A stretch of DNA of 64,000 nucleotides, taken from Endothia cerciana (lineage: Eukaryota; Ascomycota; Sordariomycetes; Diaporthales; Cryphonectriaceae). Both the position numbers and the translations under genes were made by a program. Where the stretch lies: assembly GCA_026119935.1 (NCBI GenBank), contig JALRMH010000001.1:2542001-2606000 (forward strand), written 5' to 3'. Positions 46,440-57,422 of the stretch are shown piece after piece. The notes under the pieces are model-generated. The model saw only the letters and a program-made list of their open reading frames with translations. It was not told the DNA's origin and did not search any database. Every line of letters starts with the position of its first letter. Position 1 is the stretch's first letter.

Positions 46440-47162
46440 TGACCCGAATAATCACTCTGCCGTTCTCTAGGTGACGGGAGACAACGAGCCAGCCTCGGGT
46501 TTACACAATCTCCAAGACATGGCACGCTTCTCCGCTCTCTTTGACATAGTAAGAAGGTAGCATCTGACCAGCGGCTTCAGAATTGGTCGATGTATTCTTC
46601 GGCCGTGGTGGGTTTTCTGGCTTAGGTCCCACCGATATGATCACTATTGTTCCCTTCTCTAACTTGATGGGTCTCATCTTGCCGGTTTCCGGGCAATGTT
46701 GAAGCGACACTCTGAGTCGAGGCCAAGGGAGGCAAGGCTTCGTCGATCGGGTGTTAGGAAGATTCGGCTTGCGAGTTCACTCGGAGATTGCGGGACGATC
46801 GCTTGGTAAAGAGTCTATTAGATGTTAGATGATTGAGGTGAACACGATGGATTATTTATAGGGTGGCGGACGTATTGCGAAAGCTCACAATCACAAGTCC
46901 TAGAGGCGCGTCGCGCTCTTTGACCTACCTTGTGTAGTGATATTGAGCTAACGATGGGTCCTGCCCGAAACGCCATGTCAGAGTCTCCACATGTAGAAGA
47001 CTGATCAGAAAACAACTCGCCAAAGCGCCTCAAAGTATCTGTCGGCACTGGCAGCTTTGATACCAGTACTCGAAAGACGCGCCTCGAGTGTGTGTGTGCG
47101 TGTGTGTACTCTAGGGGAGGAAGCAGGGGTATCGTCAACGCACCATGATCCACCCTACCCAT
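46440..47162 (-). pseudogene. Broken gene of unknown family
   Basis: A minus-strand frame with VFRVLVSKLPVPTDTLRRF and ends at SISLHK before a good donor (GTAGGT, near 46933). An intron with branch ATCTAAC leads to an acceptor at about 46815 and the frame YQAIVPQSPSELASRIFLTP. The frame then shifts to RPIKLEKGTIVIISVGPKP, meets a stop near 46501, and continues as GWLVVSRHLENGRVIIRV to another GTAAGT donor. So coding character continues through at least one shift and one stop. No family recognised. Confidence 0.35.
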
Positions 47163-49113
47163 GCTAGTGGTGATAAGGTCATAGTGTGTCCTGGACGCCA
47201 GTGTACCGGCTAACGAGGTCAGAAGGCTGAATAGGACGCAATTCCTTCGCATGCCCTCTTGTCCGGGGCGAGGAGGCCCCGGAAGAAGCGATCGAAAGCT
47301 CTCCTCGCTTAGACAAATGAGACAGAGTGAGAACACTAGGCTCAGGCTCTCCTCCAATCACTGCGATCCAAGTTCCTTTTTTTTTTTTGTTTTTCTGCCC
47401 TCGACAGGGACCAAACTGTGATTGCGGGAACTGCTGCACTCCAATCATTCCTGCAGGTAGGCCGGCCGGAACTGTGCATTACTCCCGCGAGCAGATCGGA
47501 ACGATCTGACAATCTCCACAATGGTGCAGAGCAAGTTAACTAGCTAAATGACCGGAGCTTGAACTGGGAGACATCGTGTGGTGGTTGAAACAGCACTTCA
47601 GTGACACAGACCACCACCTGGGAGGAGGGCTCTGGATGCCGTAACTCGTCCAGGAGTTAGCCTAGGTCTGCACGCGCACAGTGCTACTGCTTTACGAAAT
47701 TATTCGATCAAGAATTTGACGTTGCTTGGACCTGGTCACTTCTGGGATGCCATCTGGGGTGCCGTCTGGGGTGCCATCCGCGATTGACCATGAGGTTACC
47801 ATCCTGTCTACTCGGGCTGTCAAGGGGCAATGGGAGGGGGGCAGACATACCAAGACGCAGCAACCTGGATAGTGACAGACGGCATTGCACAATCTTTGGC
47901 TCATGTCACTTTGAACTATGATCAGTAAGGACAGGACTCTGGGACGAAGGAGCCTAGAAGGTCAAAAGCAACATAGTCTCCGAAAACAAGCGAATGGCGA
48001 AAGCTATAGTCCTGATGTCACAGGGATGGATGAGCCTCACGCTGAAAGAGCCGGAATACTAACTCTTAGCTCTTCGCGAGGCTCGGATAAAGACCGACGG
48101 CCGTTTCGAGGGCAGATTTGTTTGAGAGCTGACTTATTCCCAGTCGCGCTGGAGCATTCAAGTGTACACTAGTACTACGTGTTTTTTTCACTTTCCCCTT
48201 TTCTTGTCTTTGTTTTCTCTCTGTTTTCCTTTTCTTTTTTTTCCTTCCCCGCTTGTGTTCTCTTCAGGGTTCTGCTGTGTGGTTCTCGGGGGGGGGGGGG
48301 GGTTGGTCGTCATGTCGCTGACGGTGGCCTGTCCAATGGTGGGCAGTGATCAAACCTCGTGAAATAGCAACCTATCAGCAGCTCATGATTTGGTCGCCGC
48401 AGGATATGAAAACGTACTTCCCATCCAGACACTCGCAGGTTCAACTGGGGAAGCATAGTATCCTAGTCATTTCGCTCCTCTAGCGATGCTACTTGGTCCA
48501 GGCGCCTTGCGACATTTGAGAGAGCCTTTGCGTTCCGATGCTTGCCGGCTGCCCTCTGGCTCGATGCCTGTCCGACAGGCTGGAATATTTGCAGAAACCT
48601 TCGATCCTAAAAACTTTCTCACACGTTGAAAAGCAGCAATGACAATGTGTATGCACCATGAGTGGTCGGATATATTCCTGGAGTGAGATTCAAGCTTTTC
48701 CTCGTAATCCCCAAAGGGGAGAAGGGGAACATTGATCTCTAATTAACACTGAAAATTGTTGCATCACTGATATTTTTAAGGAATCCATGGCAGGATTGAC
48801 CTTAGAAATTCAAATAGAGGCCTGCAGCTGCTCCATGCCCGGTGGTGGGCAGACGCGAGCTTGACTTCTTGAGAGGGGCTCCTTCACTCCAATGGAATTT
48901 TCAATGGAAGACTGGCCAAATTTTATTATTTGGGAGGTGTGACTCATCATCGACGGCACCACCCTCTCCAGTAAACACAATCCCACTGCTTGAATGTGAA
49001 ACTTCCAGGGACCATCGCCCTGCCACCGAAATCACACCCCATGTGATTTTTCAGTGGGCGATAGGCGTCGTACTGTATTTCAGAGAACCAAAGGGGGAAC
49101 ACCCTTATACAGC
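47163..49113. other. Gene-free accessory stretch
   Basis: No gene supported. Contains a CA/TG microsatellite near 47090-47106 just outside its edge, a short repeat TGCCATC/TGCCGTC at about 47748-47780, a pyrimidine run at 48180-48250 and a G homopolymer at about 48287-48302. Confidence 0.45.
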
Positions 49114-49208
49114 CCCTGGGAGTTAATTTTCCAACTTTGCCACCGAGGCTGAACTGACCGTTTGTCAGTTCAGCCTCGGTGGCAAAGTTGGAAAATTAAC
49201 TCCCAGGG
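49114..49208. repeat. Perfect palindrome, 45 bp arms and 5 bp loop
   Basis: Arm 49114-49158 is the exact reverse complement of arm 49164-49208, with the 5-base loop CGTTT between. I checked the arms base by base and found no mismatch. The bases just outside (49113 and 49209) no longer pair. Confidence 0.95.
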
Positions 49209-49305
49209 TGTGTACCTGTGTGCATAGGGACCCCTATAGGAGGCTAGGGACTATAGGAGTTAGAGCATGCGTCTGTTGTGTTTCCGGGGTGCTCTTGCTC
49301 AGGAG

Positions 49306-49393
49306 GCACGGATTGATGCTCCTGGTCTGACGAGCACGGATTGATGCTCCTGGTCTGACGAGCACGGATTGATGCTCCTGGTCTGACGAGCAC
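49306..49393 (+). repeat. 28-bp minisatellite, three copies
   Basis: A unit beginning GCACGGATTGATGCTCC recurs at 49306, 49334 and 49362, exactly 28 bp apart; a fourth partial copy starts at 49390. The copies are identical. They account for the repetitive open frame on the minus strand here. Confidence 0.9.
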
Positions 49394-49439
49394 GAATGCG
49401 TGTCATGGGCTCGAGGAAAGGAGATAGGGACCCTAGGGA

Positions 49440-51745
49440 CAAATGGCGATGTATGTCTTGCTACTACCGAAGTATCTAGGGAGGTCATGGCTGTCCCGAT
49501 GTCACTGTTCCCTGTGGTCCGGTACGTACTTACGTAGTGCTTGCTGGAACCTGGTCGAGGCATCTATATTGAGATGCGGGACGACGATTACATCCCAGGC
49601 GCTGTTATTTCGATTATGCACCTGACCTAGTGCCAGATCGTGTTGCCCGAGCCTTATTGGTTCCAGGCCTGCCCGTCACTTGGGGCACGCGTTCAATGTT
49701 ATTTTCCTTTCTGGATCAGGGGGAACGCGTTCCTGCCTTTCAAATTGCTCGCATTTTGTACGGCCGTCATCTGCTCAACTTCTGTGCATCTGGGACTGGG
49801 AGGATGCTCGATTCACGTTGACCGAGTGCTCAAGCTCGAGCATGAGGACGAAGTCTCAAGTCTCCGCCATACGATGCTATGTTGTAACACCACAAGTCCA
49901 GTAATCCGTGGAAATGCGACTTGTGGATAGTAGTCCGGCACCGATAGCTCCTGTTGATCGCAAATATCAAATACGAGCCAGCAATGTATGGCGGTGTAGC
50001 TGCGGCCGTCGGATGCGACACGCCACCAACGTCTGGGTCCAGACTGCGCCCGGTCGTTTCGTGACCAAGCGCGCTGTGTGCGGCTGAGGCGCCGTACCAT
50101 CTAGACGTTGGGGCCATGTACCCCGGCAAATTGTCTAAGGATGGGCGGTAAGTACGTACCATATCCGACATGACAACCAACTTGCATGAGTGAGGAGATC
50201 CCCGGAGGTGTAATCGTCGTTTCGAGGATTTGCACACCGAGTTACCCGGTATAATCGACGCTAGGGGATTGCAATCTCGCCAGCTCTGTCTGCCTAGAAA
50301 GCGTGGGGCGCGACCTGCTTGGCTTCGAGTGCGTCAACCGCTTCGCCCGAGCTGGCATGGCCAACATGTTTCTCTGGCTCGTGTAAGACTAATGCAGGTG
50401 TCACAAATATCAAGAGTTTCATCCCAACGAGTGCTCCTGCCTGCATGCGGCCCACTTCGACTCACTTTGGTGCAACACGAGGATCAAATCTCTGAGAAAG
50501 CTCGACGCCCAGCGGCTGTGACGCATCCATGAGCTTTTTAAACGTTCCCCTTAGGCCAGGGTGGTTCCTTTCCCTGTGACAAGAGGACTGTTCGTGGATC
50601 TGAGTCTCTGTAGGACCGCAGCTGCCGTCGCGTCTCAGCCAGTCCGTCGCTGCTCCAATCGATCTCTGGCCCAGGAATCTCAAAGCGCTGATAGGCATGC
50701 CCTCTCTTCCGTACCCAGCTGCAGACTTCGGCTGCATCAAGCCTGAACCTTAGAAACCTTACTGAGGCTTCGACAATCTTGATGGAGACGTCAGCCCAAT
50801 CCTTGTTTCCAACGAAGAACAAGGGTGGTGAAAAAGGGCCAATCTCGGATGCTAGTCGCGAATCATGAAGATCCGCTCCCTGCCCGCATTGGGCATAAAG
50901 CTGGATGGAAAAGATTTCATCGGGATAAAATCAAAAACGTCCACGAAATTTCATTGCCGATCGATGGCCAAGTCGCCTTCACATGCCCAGCTCTCTCGAA
51001 GTTTCATGCGTATCCGGGTACTTTAGCGACCTCCAGCAAGACAAGCGCATTGCCCAGAAAAAGTCGTTCGGAGCTGCCCTCTTCGCATCCGTCAGGAACC
51101 GCTGCGCAATTTCAACTCATCATCCATCGCATAGTACCAGCGTAAAAAATAAAAAAAATAAAAGAACAGAAAAGTTGTCTGAATTGCTCTGGGACAACTT
51201 CTGGGGTTGCCTTCGATAGCTCCGCCCTGGCAGCCTTTTCAATCGAAGCAGTGGGCGAACGCTTGAGTGTCTCGGGATTGGCATCATATAGAGATTTCAG
51301 ACTCAACATGAGGACAAAATGAGATCATACATGATTTTCACAGCCCTAGAAGTCTGTCGTGGTCTGCAGAGTGATGCAGAACCCCGGGGGAATTGACGTC
51401 GTGAAGTTGTTGAAGCCGTTGTGTTGATTACAATGGTCAGGGATTCCAAATGTTAGCTCGGCGCCAGAGATGGGGGGGAAGTCTGACGTGTGCCGTACTA
51501 AGCCAGCAGCTAAGAGATAAGCCACTCGTGATAAGCGATAAGCGATAAAGCTGTTCTGCCCCACAGTTTGACGTCGCGACTGACCTCGCCGCAGACGCGT
51601 CAACAAGCTACCTGCGCTTGTGTGCCTTTCTCTCATTGTGCCTTTGAGCCGCATTCGTGCTCATATCTGCTTTGTCCAATCTGGTGGCTCCATATCTATC
51701 GTCTCTACTTTTCATGGGATCGACAAGGGGTGCCGTCTCTTCGAC
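49440..51745. other. Accessory stretch with unresolved minus-strand coding-like pieces
   Basis: No complete gene model. On the minus strand 50538-50822 reads FFVGNKDWADVSIKIVEASV followed by RFLRFRLDAAEVCSW, and 51175-51309 reads SLKSLYDANPETLKRSPTAS, both coding-like, but stops and frame changes lie between them. They may be pieces of one dead gene upstream of CDC16. No family recognised. Confidence 0.35.
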
Positions 51746-53711
51746 ATGTCATCAGACGGCGATGCAGAGAATACCCAGTTGGAGGGCTTTCTGAGAAGTT
51801 GGCGTCAGACTGCCTTTAATGCAGGGCAATTTCAGACGGCCATATTTGTCGGCGACAAGCTGCTGGCTCTGACAGGCTAGTTCCCCCCTCTCCTCCTGTC
51901 ATGGTCGAGCTGAGGAGGGGGCGTTTAACTGATGATGCTGGTATTCAGATGACGATAACGACGCCTTTTGGATGGCTCAGGTCCACTTCTCGACTGGAAA
52001 CTACGTTCGAGCTCAGAAGTTCCTCGAGCACCGAGATCTCGTCAGACGAAACCCTTCCTGCCAGTATCTGGCCGCCCATTGCCTCATCAAGCAATCACGA
52101 TTTGACGAAGCCCTAGCCATACTTGGAGAGCGAGACCCAACATACCTGATCAAGTCGAAGGATGCGAACAAGCGAAAGACCCAGCCCGGTGCCAGTAGCA
52201 AATCAGCTAACAGCTCGAGGCCGCAGCATGATGCAAACCAAGAGTTGGAGGCGGTTAATAGGCGCTACGAGGCTGGCATGTGCTATCTGCGAGGTATCTG
52301 CTATGCCAAGCAGAATGCCTTCGACCACGCCAAAGAGTGCTATAAAAATGCTGTCCGCATCGACGTCCAGTGCTTTGAGGCCTTCAGCCAGCTGACTCAG
52401 AACTTGCTGCTCTCACCAGAGGAAGAATGGGGCTTTCTTGAATCTCTTGACTTTGACTCCATCAATGCTGGTGGTGATACAGACACTGCCCAGGAGGCGG
52501 CGCATTATGTCAAGATGCTATACAGCACACGGCTGTCAAAATACAAGAAGCAGGATGCCTTCAATACGGCATGCGAGAGCCTTGCTACACACTACAAGCT
52601 CAAGGACAATCCGGATCTCCTCTTGGCAAGAGCAGAACAATTCTTTACCCAGTCACGTTACAAGGAGGCCCTTGAGATCACCAATTCCATCCTGACCGAG
52701 GACAAATATAATTTCAGCATCTACCCCACCCATCTGGCCTGCCTGTCTGAACTCAAAGAGAAGAACCTGCTCTTCCTTGTTGCTCACGAACTGGCCGACA
52801 GCCACCCCGAGGAGCCTTGCACCTGGCTCGCTGTTGCCACTTACTACTTCATGATTGGCAAGGTTGCCGAAGCTCGTCGCTATTTCAGCAAGGCGAGTAT
52901 GATGGACGCGCACTTTGGTCCAGCATGGATCGGCTTCGCACATACTTTCGCCGCTGACGGCGAACATGACCAGGCCGTCTCAGCCTACTCCACTGCGGCG
53001 CGGTTATTCATGGGAACTCATCTGCCCCAGGTATTTCTGGGGATGCAGCATCATGCCATGAACAATATGACAGTCGCAGAGGAGTTTCTCAATACTGCCT
53101 TCGGACTGTGCACAACAGATCCACTCCTTTTAAACGAGATGGGCATCGTATACTACCATCAAAATCGTCTGCCAGAGGCGTTGGATAAGTTTAAGAAAGC
53201 TCTTCAAATTGCAGACGCAACCAACAGTGACCCACAAGTGTCAATCGTTGCACACACGAATCTGGGCCATACCTACCGGCGCCAGCGGAAATTTCAATAC
53301 GCTATGCTGGAGTTCGACGCGGTCTTGCGCGAGAACGGCAAGGATGCTGACATCTTCTGCGCCAAGGGCCTGATATACCTCGACATCGGAAAGCCGGAGG
53401 AGGCAGTCAATATTCTGCACGAGGCCCTAGCTATCAATCCGCAGGATCCGATCGCGACAGAGCTACTGCTCAAGGCGTTCGACGAGATCTCAAATTCTGG
53501 ACGTATCCTCGCTGAACTCGACGACGAGGGCACGATGGCCGAGTTCGAGAATGAGCTTGACCAGGTCAAACGAGAGGCGAGGTCGAAGCTGGCGGCGAAG
53601 CTGAACGGGCCACATACCAAGGGAAAAGGGAAGGGTAAGGAGAAACCCATGCTGATGAGCACGCCGCAGGAGAGGGGATCGAACATGATGGGAATGAGTG
53701 ATGACAATTAA
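51746..53711 (+). CDS. CDC16: Anaphase-promoting complex subunit CDC16 (APC6)
   Basis: Exon 1 51746-51875, intron 51876-51948, exon 2 51949-53711; 630 residues. CDC16 is a TPR scaffold of the APC/C ubiquitin ligase. The protein opens with FLRSWRQTAFNAGQFQTAIF, continues DAFWMAQVHFSTGNYVRA and YLAAHCLIKQSRFDEAL, and has successive TPR motifs up to about residue 560 (for example YPTHLACLSEL, AWIGFAHTFAADGEHDQAVSAY, LNEMGIVYYHQNRLPEAL, NLGHTYRRQRKFQYAML). The C-terminal tail is basic and Lys/Gly-rich. The intron must begin with GC (CAG|GCTAGT), because GT alternatives bring in a stop. Length is usual for the family. Confidence 0.92.
51876..51948 (+). other. GC-AG intron in CDC16
   Basis: The frame of exon 1 joins exon 2 in phase 1 only if the 73-nt intron starts GCTAGT and ends TTCAG, with TTTAACTGATG as a branch region. 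GC-AG introns are a known minority class spliced by the major spliceosome. Confidence 0.75.
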
Positions 53712-54420
53712 GAGATCCTCGTAAGGGTCAAGCGAGAGGTTCACGAGCATTTGCAGGCCTCGCGGAGGGCATTTCGTCAGGCGCCCTGGAGTTTCTCGAT
53801 AGATCCTGCATCGTCAGTATCAGGGGCCGGTCGGGCATTGGAGCGCGGCTGCTTACGGCACGCATAATAGATACCATGAGCTTTCGACAGTTCCGGAAGA
53901 ACATTCATCAAATGATCAGGGACATGATTGTAATCGGCCCCACAAAACCGGATACCGTGCCCTCCAGCCCGCTCCATTGCTCCGTACTCGGATCCGGAGC
54001 GATGATTCACAGATCAGTCACGGCGTCGATCGTCTCGCACGAGCCCAAGGAACAACGGGTGTGTGTTCGAACAAATCAGGCCCTTGTGCTGCTGAGGGTC
54101 AAAGACGTGATCCTGGCGAACAATTGAGGGACTCGATAGATCCCGAGCTTGCCAGCGGCCACAGGCGCTGCGGAGCGCAGTACCCCACCCCACTTCTGCA
54201 GTCTGTCCCTCGCGTCCCGCGCGAGTGATGTTCCGAACTGCCGTTGTCTTCCAAAGCGTCCTCCGGCTTCACGGTTCAAGACCGACACCTGCTCTCCAAA
54301 ACCACCTCGTAAAAGACATAGTTGCTCAGAAATACGCCTACAACTACACCTCATATCCCAAGAATTTGGGCTCACAGCAAACAAACCGTCGACTTGGGCT
54401 GTACCACACGTCAATCTGAG
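53712..54420. other. Intergenic stretch
   Basis: No gene seen. Open frames at 53876-54127 and 54149-54529 are overlapping and show no motif. It likely contains the CDC16 3' UTR and the promoter of the oxidoreductase gene. Confidence 0.5.
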
Positions 54421-55374
54421 ATGGCCGCAATCAAAGCATCCAACATCCTCATCTTTGGGGCGACAGGGTTCATCGGGCAGTACATCACCGAGAAAGTCGT
54501 CGGAGCCCAGCCCGCCTTCAGGCATGTGACCATATTCACGTCGAAGGAGACGGTCGAGAAGAAAGGCGAGCTCCTGGATGGCTGGAAGAAGGCGGGCAAC
54601 GTGACCGTGGCCACGGGCAGCGTGGACTCCGAGTCAGACGTACGCGCGGCGTACAGGGAGCACAGCGTCGACACGGTGATATGTGCGTTCGGGCGGGGCG
54701 CCATCGCCAAGCAGATCGACCTCATCAGGTGGGCGGACCAGGACGGCGTCAGGTGGTTCCTCCCCAGCGAGTACGGCACCGACATCGAGTACGGGCCCAA
54801 GAGCAAGGACGAGAAGCCGCACCAGCAGAAGCTCGCGGTCAGGAAGTTCATCCGCGAGGAGGTCAAGCAGCTGCAGGTGACCTATGTCGTCACCGGCCCA
54901 TACTTTGAGTCGTGGGTCGGGCGGACGCCGGGGCTCCTGGACGTCTGCCCGGGGTACGATGTCGAGAAGAAGGAGGCGCTCCTCTCGGACGACGGCGAGG
55001 GGCGGATCGGGTTCACGACGATGCCTGACGTGGGAAAACTGGTCGTCGCGGCCCTTCAGCACCCGGAGGCAGCGGTCGGCAAGGCCCTCAAGGTCAACTC
55101 GTTCGAGGTGACGCCCAACCAGGTCCTTGCGGAATACGAGAGGCTCACGGGGGCCAAGTGGAAGGTGTCGTATGTGCCGCTCAGCAAGATCGTCGAGGTG
55201 GAGAGGAAGCTGTGGGAAGAGCAGAATCCCAAGGCCATGGTGATCACGCTGAGGAGGATCTGGGCGGAGGGAGGCACCCTGTACGAGAAGACGGACAATG
55301 ATGCTATCGGATTCAAGCCTGAGGATGCGGAAAAGATGGAGGTGGTCCTCGAGAGGTTACTGGCCGGGAAGTAA
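54421..55374 (+). CDS. NmrA/isoflavone-reductase-like NAD(P)-dependent oxidoreductase
   Basis: Single exon, 317 residues. The dinucleotide-binding loop GATGFIGQYI is at residues 13-22 after the first strand (NILIFGATG). The substrate region has FLPSEYGTDIEYG, and KPHQQKLAVRKFI contains the Lys placed like the catalytic Lys of isoflavone reductase-type enzymes; VVTGPYFESW and FTTMPDVGKLVVAAL are also typical. These enzymes are atypical short-chain dehydrogenases; fungal members act on diverse small molecules or sense NADP. I chose the ATG at 54421, where similarity begins, over upstream in-frame starts. The substrate is unknown. Confidence 0.85.
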   Translation: MAAIKASNILIFGATGFIGQYITEKVVGAQPAFRHVTIFTSKETVEKKGELLDGWKKAGNVTVATGSVDSESDVRAAYREHSVDTVICAFGRGAIAKQIDLIRWADQDGVRWFLPSEYGTDIEYGPKSKDEKPHQQKLAVRKFIREEVKQLQVTYVVTGPYFESWVGRTPGLLDVCPGYDVEKKEALLSDDGEGRIGFTTMPDVGKLVVAALQHPEAAVGKALKVNSFEVTPNQVLAEYERLTGAKWKVSYVPLSKIVEVERKLWEEQNPKAMVITLRRIWAEGGTLYEKTDNDAIGFKPEDAEKMEVVLERLLAGK

Positions 55375-56471
55375 CCACGCGCACCCACCTCGCATACCAA
55401 AACACTGGTAGGGCTGAGCAAGGGCGGTGAACAAGTACTTTAAGCTTCTACATAAGGCTACCGCCGAAGCGCAAATAGCGACTCCTAGACAGGGATAAAG
55501 GCTCGCATCTAGAGATTACTCTCAATTCTATCGTCCTGATACGCCCCTGCCTACTCTTTTGTATACCAAGTAGCTGCTCTTCAGGCTATTCTTCCTTATA
55601 GCTTTTCGAGCAGGATGGGAACCTGTCGAGACCAGGACGCCGTTTCTTCAGGTTGCCATTAGCCCGATGCAATCGATTTACTCGCGCAAAAGAGCCAGAG
55701 AGAAAGCGGTCTTGTCGGTGTTCCATGTCTTCATCCGCCGATGCCTATCACTGTCTTATACAGCAACTTTCCAGTCTTACATGCCTAAGGCTGTTAGCGG
55801 CTCTGTTCTCGTGTCACGGCCATATTCTGCATACACACGACAGGACGTGTGAATCACCTTGGATGAGGCCTTACTTTATCCAGGAGAACAACAGTCTTGC
55901 TGAGCCCAGCCAAAGTGTCATGCTTAACAACTCAAAGTCCAGGAAATATGCCTTTGGATAATGCTGGAAACCGGGAATTTCCTGTGGAATACTCCGAGGT
56001 TGCATTTAGACAGCCTGGTAGTGAGCGGACCGGCTGAATTAATGCCATCAATTATCACTGCAATACATTAAATCTTTCGACATCTAAAGTGGGCTCGAGT
56101 GTCACCAATGCCATGTTGTGCCTACATAGTAGTAGGGGCTGCCGTGTTGTTGTGTGGTTGACCCTCCGGTAACGCCGATCACAGCGGGAGCTTATCACCT
56201 GGACATGGCTTCACCTGCCAACTGCTAATCCACGACATTTTCAGATCGCCGAACAGAATCATTTAGGCTGCTTCTCTGACAGTGCACTTGATGACAGCTC
56301 AAATCCTGCAGAACTGCTGATAACATCAACACACACATGCCCCGCGGACTCACGTGTTCGCGTGGTTCAATCCCCGGCCTTGTTTTATCACATCTTGTAG
56401 CTCCCACTCAGTGACTCAAACAGCACCGCAGCACCTTCTCACCGCCAAGAACGAGCATCTCAACGGGCGAT
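55375..56471. other. Intergenic stretch
   Basis: No gene seen in about 1.1 kb. Short frames at 55653-55961 have no motif. The last 100 bp are probably the promoter and 5' UTR of the next gene. Confidence 0.5.
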
Positions 56472-57422
56472 ATGGCAGGCGACCCCTACAAGACGGAGGT
56501 CGAGGAGCCCCGAACCGCTTTCTTCTACGGTGAGGCGGCATTCTGGTCCGGTGTTGGGGAGCTTAGGCTGACAATTTCACAGGCACTTTGGTAGTTATCC
56601 CCACCTGGGCACCCAGCCTAGACCCCTCGAATGCCCGTACAGCTGACACATCCCACCATAGAGGGAGCCCCAAGTCTTTTATTCGGTCTGCTACAATGAC
56701 AAAAGCCCATCCGATGAGGTCAAGGCCCAACACTACTTTAAACCTGCTGTGCTGCACGGCTACTGCCGTCGCCGGGTCCGCAACGCCGACTACCCAGGCA
56801 TGATCGAGGACGCGGGCCACAGCGTTTTCGGTATGGTGGTCAGCGGAGTTACAAAGGCCAACCTCGAGAAGCTCGACTATTTGTCAGTCCATCCAGACCT
56901 GTCGACCCTCGTTGGTGAGATGAGAGGATTCCGCTGTGTGTCCGTGTTGGCGTGGAAGCTATGTCAAGAGCGCTAGCCCTTGACACCTCCGCCCTCGAAG
57001 ACAGCCCCGCGTTCTCCTCGGGGGGGCAGTTTGAAGGTTCCCCTGAAAGAGCAATTGCTGACATCCAAGTTGATTCAAGTGAGGGGTCGCAGTACGACCG
57101 CCGCGTCGTGCGCCCCAAGCTGCTGGACAAGGTCGGCAACGAGAAAGGCGAGGGCAACGTCGAGGGGGAGCAGGTGATCACGGAGTCGTACATCTTCCTG
57201 GACGAGCGCGATCTGGAGGGTCGCGAGTGGGACTTTGCCGAGTTCAAGCGCGATAAACTCAAGTTGTGGACGCGCGCAGGCTACGTCTTCGAGGGTGAGT
57301 GCTGCTGGTGCAGAAGGATGATCCCGTCTGGCCACCATGCGTTCTACGTGAAACTGACGGCGGGAAAATCTTTTGCAGATTGCGACCCTGGCGACGTCGC
57401 AAGCGTCTCCGCGGCCGTCTAG
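56472..57422 (+). CDS. Gamma-glutamylcyclotransferase (AIG2)-like protein
   Basis: Five exons: 56472-56529, 56583-56590 (8 nt), 56662-56882, 57080-57294, 57379-57422; phases agree throughout and give 181 residues. The fold's signature FFYGTL is assembled across the first two introns, followed by REPQVFYSVCYN, VLHGYCRRRV, YPGMIEDAGHSVFGMVVSGV (with the Glu expected to act in catalysis) and LDYFEGSQYDRRVVRPKL across the 197-nt third intron. The end is TRAGYVFEDCDPG. Members of this family cyclise gamma-glutamyl dipeptides or act as AIG2-like proteins of unknown role. Which applies here cannot be read from sequence. Confidence 0.85.

Noticed and set aside
49234..49563. 109-codon minus-strand frame with repeated residues
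   Set aside because: It is produced by the 28-bp minisatellite.
56340..56390. B-box-like GGTTCAATCC
   Set aside because: No pairing stem and no upstream A-box; chance match.
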